Below are positions 12,131-21,900 of a stretch of DNA of 64,000 nt, one piece after another. Position 1 is the stretch's first letter; the number at the start of each line of letters is the position of its first letter. This DNA is from Malachius bipustulatus (Eukaryota; Arthropoda; Insecta; Coleoptera; Melyridae). Below the pieces are notes generated by a model. It searched no databases, was not told the origin of the DNA, and saw nothing but the letters and a program-made list of their open reading frames with translations. The stretch is taken from positions 12,155,507 through 12,219,506 of the forward strand of contig OU342632.1 of assembly GCA_910589415.1 (NCBI GenBank). Reading direction: 5' to 3'. The position numbers were made by a program, and so were the translations under genes.

Positions 12131-12970
12131 AGGAATCATAGGACGAGGATGGATCTTTTATTTCACCGAATCAACCTTCATTAAACAATGAATCAAAAAA
12201 CACTTGAACAACCCAATTAATTTAATAAATTAATAATTTTTAAAGAATTAAGACAAGAGCCTTTTCTGCTACATTAATAATTATTATAGGTATAATCGTC
12301 TCCCCCGTTCTCGTGAAAGCTAGGAAACGTTTTTGACTCAAGCAATAATAATTAATTGTTTATCAAAGTAGTTAATTTACTAGTACAACTTTCTGTTATT
12401 TATCTCAGTGAATTATCTCAGGAAAAATTTCACTCCGAACAAATAATATCAGTGAAGTAGTATAGGTATTTGGTTCCAATGGTATCTTCTCATAGCACTT
12501 TAAAATGTAAACAAAAAGAATCACTTCTGCAAACAAATAGTTCTTACAAATAATTATTGCAACATGAAATACTTACAGGTACTTTTTATGTAATCTATAC
12601 TTTTTACCTCCGGGAAATATCATCTAAGTAACGCCCCCGGTACATAAATAATAATTATAATTATAAAACGCTACATGTGCAAAATATTTCTATTGGTCCA
12701 CTTTCGCGATCATCCTGTGCAATTTTTTTTTTATTTTTTTTATTTTTGTAATTCTTAGAACTATTGTAACATTAAAAAAGTCTGCTGGTAGTTCACGACT
12801 TCATACTTACACGAAAATAGACATGTTAAAATATAAACGGTGGGGACTTTAACCGGAAAAATTTCTCTAGAAAATCCGGCAAAAATATTAGGAAAAAAAC
12901 ACGTCAATTGATATTTTTTGCGAGTTACATTTTACCACCAAGAATTTTTTTTACTTTCTTTATGAGCTGA
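12131..12970. other. No gene seen; AT-rich spacer
   Basis: Long A/T runs and no recognisable frame. Confidence 0.6.
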
Positions 12971-13636
12971 AACCTATAACCTCATTGTATTTTCTTAAAT
13001 GAGATGACACGATGTTACTTCATTGGAAAGCTATTTCAAAAAGAAAATTCACCGTGCTTATTATTTGATATTATTGACCTGATAGTTGGGAAGCAATTTG
13101 AAAAAATTTCCAGCTGATTTCAAAATGTTCAAAACGGTTTTCTGAGACGACTCTCTGCCTAATTTTCTGGCTGGAATTATTGGAGTTTCTTGTAGGTATG
13201 TGAGAATAGTGTCGAGTATTTTTCCTCGTCCACGCCTTAAGGCTGGTGTTGAGGTACAGTTCTCACATGTCCGGTCTGAATTACTGTACCTCAATTTTTG
13301 GACACAGTGCTCAGATTCAGCGATGGAAAATCAGGAAGTCTCTATTGAAACAAAGCGGCTACTTCAGCCTAAGTGCGTTGACGGTTCCCGAATCCAATCA
13401 TCAAAAAAATTTATATTATTTAAAGTTTCAGTTAAGTAAGTCATTTTGACAGAAGATTTTTTTTAAGGTAATAAAACTATGGAATTTTTTTCAGATTGCA
13501 TACCAACTGTCAGGGAAATGTCAAATAATGTCAAATGTCAAAAAAATAGAATGGTCAACTTTTTTTTTTAAATAGCTTTCTAATGAAGTAACTTAAGTGG
13601 TATCATCTCATTTAAGGAAATAAAGTGAGGCTAGGA
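12971..13636. mobile_element. Internally deleted mariner-like transposon with long TIRs
   Basis: About 140 bases at 12971-13110 are an imperfect inverted repeat of about 13480-13636. Shared blocks include CTTAAATGAGATGA and TTACTTCATT(G/A)GAAAGCTAT. The centre carries a transposase helix-turn-helix relic (separate entry) but no catalytic domain. This is the structure of a non-autonomous deletion derivative with long inverted ends. Confidence 0.7.
13061..13294 (-). pseudogene. Transposase helix-turn-helix relic (mariner-like)
   Basis: Minus-strand frame containing TPALRRGRGKILDTILTYLQ, then IIPARKLGRESSQKTVLNIL and NFFKLLPNYQV. This follows the insect mariner-like N-terminal pattern (P...VLxxVxxNPxISTRxLAxxLGVSxxTVxxILK...PYxxxxVQ). 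Only the DNA-binding helix-turn-helix is left; the D-D-D/E core is absent. It sits between the inverted arms at 12971-13636, which fits the surviving interior of that transposon. Confidence 0.6.
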
Positions 13637-13637
13637 A

Positions 13638-13717
13638 TTGAAACGAATTATTGGCAGATAGACACGTTGGGCGCCACTTGAAACGAATTATTGGCAGATA
13701 GACACGTTGGGTGCCAC
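13638..13717 (-). repeat. Tandem 40-bp duplication carrying two tRNA-Lys primer-binding sites
   Basis: Two 40-base units (13638-13677 and 13678-13717) differ at one base. In complement each holds TGGCGCCCAACGTG or TGGCACCCAACGTG. The first matches 14 bases complementary to the 3' end of insect tRNA-Lys(CTT), the usual gypsy-family minus-strand primer. The right-hand copy lies two bases from the LTR edge at 13719. Confidence 0.75.
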
Positions 13718-13718
13718 T

Positions 13719-14708
13719 TGAAAAAGTGTCTTTGAGATAGTTTAGTATGAAACGAACTATCTAACCCTTAGAGGGGAAAATAGTCGCTGAGAGCATGAGA
13801 CAAGAAAAACAAGGGTCCTAGGTTTAGTCGCTAGTCTAAGAGGGTCAACAATAACAAGCAGGTCAGCAGAACAACAGGTACTCTTTATTAAAATAAATCA
13901 CAGTTATTATCACAAAATATTAACTTGAGCACGGTTAACAACAATAAGGGACAAGAGCGTGTAGAATCTGAATGAACTGATCGGTTAAAACTTGGTAGGC
14001 AAAGGCACTTAGCTTCGTAAGGTCTTCGGAGCGAGGGTGAAAGTTTAGCTGGTGGTAAACTTGGTTTCAGGTACAACCCATGTGCTGCCTTCTTGTTAGA
14101 AGAAGAACCTTGCTTCCAGGAAAGAGTTGGTTCCGGGAGTAAAAGTTGCCAACCAGGGAAAAAGCTGTAATTTCATTGGTATCAGAAACACTCTTGCATT
14201 AATGATCGAGTCTGCTTGCCGAGGGTACATAAAATGATGCCCCGTCCTCAAGATAGGTTAGAATCAAAAATGTGATTGACGAAGTTTTACAAGCGGAGCG
14301 AAACTCGATCGGATTTAAAAGAATTAAAATTAGCATACGGTATTAAGAAAATATGATCGGTATAATTCTAGCACAATTAACAAAATCATTCTACAACACT
14401 CACCAAGCCAAAAACGTGAGGGATGGTTATAATAATTTAAGTGAAAGTTCACAACGCCATTTCGCTAAAAATTCCCTGTGTTTGCGGAAACTACCTTCCT
14501 CTAGCGAATTCCAGGAGAGAAAAGAAGGTGAAAACGCGTTCACCTGCGTTCCGGGTTGGAACTCGACAATCGATGTTACGAAACTCGAGGCCGCCAGCCG
14601 GCCGTGCTTGCGTCGCACTAAAACCCACCATCACTCACTTACTGCGCGCGCCCGCCGTTGTCTCCATCTCGCTGGCATTTAGCCGGTACGTACAAAATGT
14701 ACGTTACA
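13719..14708 (-). mobile_element. Probable gypsy-type LTR (single copy, minus orientation)
   Basis: In minus orientation the block would start TGTAACGTAC (complement of 14699-14708) and end CA at 13719, two bases before the PBS. It therefore has TG...CA ends and a correctly placed PBS, for a 990-bp LTR. An AATAAA-like signal lies in complement near 13885-13900. No gag-pol follows to the left, where the mariner-like element abuts. The far boundary is inferred from the terminal TG alone since there is no second LTR to compare. Confidence 0.5.
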
Positions 14709-17700
14709 GAATCAGCTCATAAAGAAAGTAAAAAAATCAAATTCATGGTGCCAAAATGTAGCTCATCTAAATTTATATGTTTCTGCATTTTTTCCAAACA
14801 CTTTTTCTAGTTTTCTAGATTTACTGATTTTATAGAGAAATAATGCCAGACAAAGACACCACCTTGTATACGATACGTATAGCGTTTTATTTCTCTTTTG
14901 TGCAAAAACAATTGAAATAGAAACAATTGTTATGCAACTTCGTGAGTAAACTAACTTTTGTCTACTGCATAGAATTTGTCAACATCCGCCTCGCTCCTCC
15001 CTGCGCTACCAACTTGTTACACAAATGACTATTTTATATTCAGATTCAATAAAAAGTTGCATTTTTTAGATCTACATAATTTATCTTCTCATGCATATAA
15101 CATTTCCCTAGCAAAATTATACGACTGCGTAGAGGCTAATATAATTTAAAACCTTTCAAGAATAATAAGTTTCCGGTAACAAATTAAGGGAAATTAATGT
15201 TATTTTTACAGCTTCTATAACGTTTGGGGGAGTATACTTTCACAATCAGAACTCGTTTAATTTATTTTGTTTTGCTGCACTCCAAGGGAAAACGTTGGTA
15301 AATAACGCTAATGAAGTCTCGAACTAAAGTACGTACAACAACATTTGCATATAAATTCCTGTAATTTAAAGATGTGTGTTTCTTATAAAACAAATCAGGA
15401 TATGGAAATGAAAGCAGGCGACGTGAGTACCGTAATGAGATTAAGTCGAATTTGGCAACTAAAACCAAAGCGATTACTTCGCAAAAATATTTACCGACGA
15501 AAAAACAAATTAAACTTTAAAAATTATTATCATTTTGATAAATTAGATCTAAACTAAGCTAACGGTGTTTAAATAGAAAAATGCGTAAAAATCAATGTAT
15601 CTATAAATAATCACAAACACCTTGAAATTTTTTGCCTTTATTACAAGTGCGAGAAATAATGACAAAATCATCAAAAAGACTACTAACTAATAATAATAAT
15701 TTATATTTTAATGCTCAAATGCGTAGTCAGTTGATCAAGAATTTAATCTAAAACAACAAAAGGTTTCCTTTTAAAGAAGTGCTCAGGTAGATTCCAATTA
15801 AATTACGAAATGAAGTTAGTCATTCGAGCTTCGATCATACGAACATAAGCCCCGTGAAGTATTCGTCGCGTAGGACCCAAAAAAGACAGAACTGGAACAA
15901 CGAGAAGACATTGTGAATTAAGCAGACAGGTTTTTATCGCGTCCTCCGGTAAAAGGGAGAAAGCATTTAGGCAGCTTAATTGTAATTTCATCGTCGGGTG
16001 GAATTTCTTAGCTTAGATACCCGACGGCGACCGGCGTTTTTTTCTTTTTTCAATTCTAGTCCCCCGTGAGTCGTCTCTCCAGTTGGGGAACGTTGGGGAA
16101 TGCGTCGACGACGTGGTGGCTGGCCTCCCTTGTGCAAATACCTGGAAGTGAACGATTGCTTAGGAAACGACATGTCGGACTCGTAGGAGGTATCCGAAAT
16201 AGGCGGTATACAGGAGGAGGCAAATAAATTGAGTGCAAATAGTGATCGCGATTGGTTTTGAGAAGAGAAGATTGAAAGGCTATTGACTGAGTCCGATTAG
16301 GAGAATAATAACTTCTCTCTTATGGTGTGTGATGTGTTTAGTTGCTTTATGAAACTGCCTGTAAACACTCAAAGTACACAAGATTAAGAGAATATTAAGT
16401 AGGTATACTTAACTGGTTGTACATTAACACTCATGCATTTTGTTGTACATTCATTCTCATTTAAATCCGTTCTTGTTTTTTTTTTTAATAGCTTCTTCAA
16501 GGTCAAAAATAATGTTTATTTTATGTTGCTTATCTTTTGATTGACACACAAGCAGCGTCGTAGAGCGAAGCATAGATTGTCAAATTAGATGTGGAAACTT
16601 GCTTGCAAATGTGGGACAAAAATCAATTTGTATAAAAACGAAAATTTAATTAAAATTTTACAACCCACAACATCTGAAGCCCATCTAAGTTACGATCTCA
16701 CACTTTAGAGGAGTACAGGAGTATAGCGATATGCAAGCAATCTCTCCAAGCCATGAGTGGTGTTTTTCAGCCAGTCATAGCAGTCAAATCAATGCTGCCC
16801 AAAAATTGAACCGAATTTTGGCTAGTTGTTATAATGAATTTCACTTATTATTAAAATCCCATGAGTGTCATAACCATAATGTGATACAACGGGAGGTATA
16901 ACATGACTTAAGCCCCTCACCTTGCCCTTTGTTAGGTTAAGCTCGGCCTCCACGCAATAATTGCTCGACGTAACTTCCTCACGAACATACCATAGAAGAA
17001 TAAAAATCCTAAAATACGTAGAAGAATCCATATGTATAGCATAAAATATCGATCTTCAGTATCTGGTAAACATGACTGTAGGAGTATAAACTTCAGGAGT
17101 AAAGGAGAAGGTTTCAGCATGCGTTAGGCGAGTGTTGGAACGTTTGAGTGAAGAATAGCTATTTTTCTCGAGATGAAGACGCTATTTTCTCTTCGACTTT
17201 TTGAGAACACTATTAGTTTTTTTTTAGACATCTTTACCAAATTCCCAGTAATTTTATATACTGTTTACTGTTTTCATGAAGAGATATTATCCAACCTGGT
17301 TATGACCTGTCTGGTCATTGGGGTTTTGGTCATTGGTTAGAATAGGGTTCTGGTTAATGGTCATTTCCCATTGAAAACAAAATCCGAATCCGAATATATT
17401 ATAAAACACTATAGGAAGATAAATAATCCATGAAGCGTATACTGTGCATGCGTTCTAGCTGACTTTTGCCGTGGATAGGATTGGCGTTTATAATATTGTC
17501 TTAGTGAAATGACCCTTTTTCGCTGACGTTGATTGAAGCGCATATACCGCGCGCATCAAAATTATTTATTTGTGAGCCTTATTCACATATACAGGCATCA
17601 GCCCGGAAATGAACGCCGCGAAAATATAAACATGTAAAAATATTGCCTAGCCTGTTACTTGCACGTACCCTTGCACAATAGTGAGAATCGGGCTTTACGT

Positions 17701-17850
17701 CAAATAGGTTATTGAAGATAAACCAAGAGCGAAGTGCAATCGATCGTGGGTTTTCGATCGGTATTTCAATTATTGTTAGTCGGACGATATTAATGCGTTA
17801 TCTTATAACATGTTGACGTCATCCAGTCTTCCAGATAGAAACATTCCGTT
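14709..17850. other. No gene seen; mixed spacer
   Basis: No recognisable protein. A GC-richer block at about 16015-16240 and another at 17450-17600 lack a convincing frame. The rest is A/T-rich with simple runs. Confidence 0.55.
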
Positions 17851-18346
17851 TGTTTGGGACTGGATCACGTGCCGACTCCAACCCATTTTCAATTAGTTTT
17901 ATTTGCTTATAATTTTATTGGCACTTCGTATGACGGACTACGAGGTTAATATCTTTTATTTAAATTTAATTATTTTCGCGGAAAAACGCATATTGCTGTG
18001 TGCACAAACCCGCCCCACTCCCTGGTCAAGCAATACAAGAAGACACGCGGGCGAGTCAAGAGAAGCGACGACCAGAAACCGGTGATACGGCCCATTCAGG
18101 CTCCATTCTGAACAAGTTGTTTAATTAAAGTGCTTTTCTCGAAAATTTGTGAGATTAGTGATCCTGCTTCCCGAAAACAATCGAACAACCTTTGAGAGCT
18201 CTCAACGACGGGACCAACAACGGCAAAAGGTGAGTGCCTCTTCAATGTGCGTTCGTTTTTAGGTATACAGCATAATTTAACACAATTTTACAATTTTTCA
18301 AATTAAATCAAATACAGTCCACTATAACCAACGTTTGTAGACAACA
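17851..18346 (+). repeat. BEL/Pao 5' LTR
   Basis: 496 bp, starting TGTTTGGGACTGG and ending GACAACA. No difference from the 3' copy was found when the two were read side by side. It contains a strong 5' splice-site-like sequence AAAAGGTGAGT at 18225-18235. Confidence 0.95.
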
Positions 18347-18911
18347 TTTTTGGTCCTTCGAGCCGGATTGGCACTAGCATTTTCATATTAAATCAATTTT
18401 TACAAATTAAAGAAAATTCAAAAGATTTGTGCCATCTTTACTTTAGTCTTCATAATTTTATTTTATTTTATTGAGTTATTATCAATTAGTCTGTCTTCGA
18501 CTTATCAGTCAGTCTTGTAGTGGAGAACGATCCAGTGCGCAATAATCTCCTACCACCACCCAACATAGACGTATGCCCGTGGGGGGGATCACCAGGACAG
18601 TGTAAAATCTGAAATTATTCAAAATCAACTGCTTGACCGCTCGTCTGCTAGCGCATTCAATTATCACAGTTTATTAACTAAATAATATTTCTAAAATAAT
18701 AAGAATCTTGTTTAGGTACATTTAGGTATACCTACCTACCTACTACTTTACAGTGTTTATTTCTCGAATCTTTATCATTTTTAAAGCCTTGAACAGGTAG
18801 CTATACGAAACGATAAGCAAGTTATAGTAGGTACCTAATTAATTTATTTATTACAGTTATTATAACATTTTATTCCTTTAATTTTTATCTCTCTCAAAAA
18901 TCATTTAGCAG
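18230..18911 (+). promoter_or_regulatory. Candidate intron in the BEL/Pao leader
   Basis: A consensus donor (AAAAG|GTGAGT, cut before 18230, in the LTR) and an acceptor with a pyrimidine tract (TTTATCTCTCTC...TTTAGCAG, cut after 18911) would join LTR-derived leader to a point eight bases before the gag-pol ATG at 18920. It would remove the PBS. Splicing is predicted from consensus only. Confidence 0.4.
18351..18369 (+). other. BEL/Pao primer-binding site, tRNA-Tyr
   Basis: TGGTCCTTCGAGCCGGATT begins four bases after the 5' LTR. It is complementary to the 3' end of insect tRNA-Tyr (…AATCCGGCTCGAAGGA plus CCA), which would prime minus-strand DNA synthesis. Confidence 0.85.
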
Positions 18912-18919
18912 GTACGAAT

Positions 18920-21900
18920 ATGCCTAATCCTAATGAGGAGACAATTGCCAAGCTTGCGCTTAAACGCAAGATACCATTAACTAGATTAAAAGAAATTTAC
19001 GAATACAGTGTAAATCAAACAGCTGATGAATTTTACAAACATAATTTTTTAGCTAGAGCTGGTTTTGTCGACGTAATTTATGATGAATTTCAAGCCCTTC
19101 ATAACGAAATTATTTCTTTAGTCGAAAATGATCTCGAATTTACAAATCAAGACAAAGCTAGGGCCGCTGCCGATAAATATGTTTACGCTATAAAATCTAA
19201 AAAATATGAAATGTCATTGGATACAGTAGTATCGACGGGAACTGTGAATGATTCTAATAGGTCGTCCGTTTCTGGAGTTAAACTTCCAAAAATTAACGTA
19301 CCAATATTCGACGGTAACATAAAACTATGGCCAGCATTTTTCGACTTGTACAACAGCCTTATTCATGAAAACAAAAGCCTAGCAAATGTACAAAAATTTC
19401 ATTACCTTATGACGTCCTTAAAAGACGATCCTTTTAATTTGATAAAAGCCATTCCTATGACGGAAGATAATTATAAAATTGCATATGACGCACTAGTGAC
19501 TAGATATCAAAACAAGCGTTTTTTAGCCACTACTTATTTTAACGAGATATACACTGCTCCACCTCTTCAAAGATCTTCATCGAAAGATCTTCGTCATTTA
19601 TTGGACATATTTTCAGAAACTCTGGCCGCTCTAAAAGTCTTGAAATTCAATACAGAGTCGTGGGATTTTTTAGTTTTTAATATGTTATTGCAGAAGTTAG
19701 ATCACAAAACTCGCACCGAGTTTGAGATTGAAAATAGCACCACAGAGATGCCTACGTATAAAATACTTACCACATTTTTGAGCAACAAATGCAAGGCCTT
19801 AGAATCTGTCCAGTGCATGATGCCGAGCTCACCAATCAACAAAATTAAGCGTTCTGGTTTTTCAGAAAACTTAGAAAACCGGACGTTTTCGAATAATAAG
19901 CAACGAGCCATGCCTTCAGCATTTCTAAATTCGGTTGACAATCAACAACCCTCAACGTCAAATAACCGTCATCAGAATTTTAATTCAAAATGTTTACTTT
20001 GTCCGTCTTCACATGCACTTCACAGATGTCAAATCTTTTTAGCAAAAACTCCACAAGACAGACTAGCTTTTGTAAGACAGCACTCTTTATGTGGCAATTG
20101 TTTGCGTTCGTCACATTCAGTGCGCCAGTGTCCATCTTCTACAACATGTAGAATTTGTCAATATTCGCATCACACTTTATTACATTTGAATTTAAATAAA
20201 AGGAAGTTCGCTCCACACGCTTCCAATTCTCTTCAGACAAATACGGCACTACAATTAAATACGGCAAGCAGCACGCCTCTACCAAATCCTCTACCTAATT
20301 CCAATGATGATCCAGCCTCATCTCTGCTTTCTACTTCTTCTAGCCCTACTTTCAGGAAACATTCGACGGTTCTGCTATCAACAGCAGAAGTTGAAATTCG
20401 GGATGTATGGGGAAGGTTCCAAAAAGTACGTGTTCTTTTCGACACCGCCAGCATGGCGAATTTCATTTCCGAACGCTGCGTGAATCGTTTAGGTTTGCCT
20501 CGTCGACATTCTTCAATACCGATTGAAGGGATAAATAATTTGATCTCCACTTCTAACCGTGGCAGTACTCAATGTTTCATTAAACCGCGTGGTAAAACAG
20601 ATCCTACTTTTACCTTTGAAGCAATCATTTTGCCTAGGATTTGTTCAGATCAGCCAAGAGTCTACCTTAATTCACAAAATTGGTCTCATATTGAAAACTT
20701 ACCCTTAGCTGATGACAAATTTCAGACTCCTGGTCCAGTAGATATTTTGCTCAGTGCGGAATTAGTTCCTTTCATGCTGGGTTCAGGACGCATTTTTGGT
20801 AAAGTTGGGGAACCGGCAGCCATAGAAACCGTTTTCGGTTGGATTCTTCAGGGCCGCACGGAATGCTCATCGCAAACTACCTCGCTTCTTAGTTGTGCCA
20901 CTGTACTGGAGCCTCAAATAGATATTACTCTTCAAAAATTTTGGGAAATTGAACACCCGCCTACAACGAATGCGATCTTATCTCAAGATGATATTAAATG
21001 TGAAACATTATACAAAGACTCAGTCTCTCGGGATATCTCTGGAAGATTTGTGGTTCCACTTCCTTTCAGGCAAAATGAACTTGATTTCGGAGATTCGTAC
21101 AACCAAGCCCTACGGCGATTACTATCCCTTGAAGCTCGTCTTTACAAAAATCCTGATCTGCACATCGCTTATTCAGATTTCTTTAAAGAATATTTGCAAA
21201 AGAATTACATTTCCGAAGTTCCACGTTCCGAGTATAGAGCTTCATCGGCCTTTTATCTCCCTCACCACTGTGTCTTAAAGCCTGACAGCGTCTCCACCAA
21301 AATTCGAGTCGTTTTTAATGCCGGTGCAAGGGGATCGAAGGGCCTAAGCCTCAACGATACGCTCTTTTCAGGGCCCAAACTTCAACATGATTTGCCTACC
21401 ATTCTATTACAATTCCGAACTTTTCCTATTGTATTTATATGCGACATAAGACAAATGTACTGTCAAATACTAATTAAACCTGAACACCGTAAATATCAGA
21501 GATTTCTTTGGCGTTTCTCTACCACGGAGGAAGTTAAAGAATATGAACTGAAGACTGTGACTTTCGGAGTCTCTTCCGCTCCTTATCTTGCCCTCAGAAC
21601 TCTCAAAGAACTAGCAGTTGTCGAACAGGATAATCACCCTTTAGCTTCAGAGGTTTTACAAAATTCAGTCTATATGGATGATTGTGTAACCGGGGCAGAT
21701 TCTGTAGGGGCAGCACTTCATCTTCAGTCAGAATTAATCGCTCTCTTGAAAAAAGGCGGTTTCGAGTTACGGAAATGGGCGAGCAATCATCCCGCGATTC
21801 TCTCTGCAGTCCCTGCCGAATACTCTCAAATGCCTCTAAGTTTTGACACAGAACTCCCTAGTTTTATAAAAGTTCTTGGACTTCAATGGAATCCTAACTC

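Noticed and set aside
13246..13449. Plus-strand ORF with a CTSIFGHSAQ stretch, considered as a LINE thumb
   Set aside because: The minus-strand transposase helix-turn-helix explains the same DNA better and fits the surrounding inverted arms.
14353..14722. Overlapping arginine-rich ORFs near 14.5 kb
   Set aside because: They fall in the GC-rich end of the probable LTR and show no domain.
17903..18085. 60-codon ORF repeated at 24379-24561
   Set aside because: It lies in the LTR and recurs only because the LTR does.
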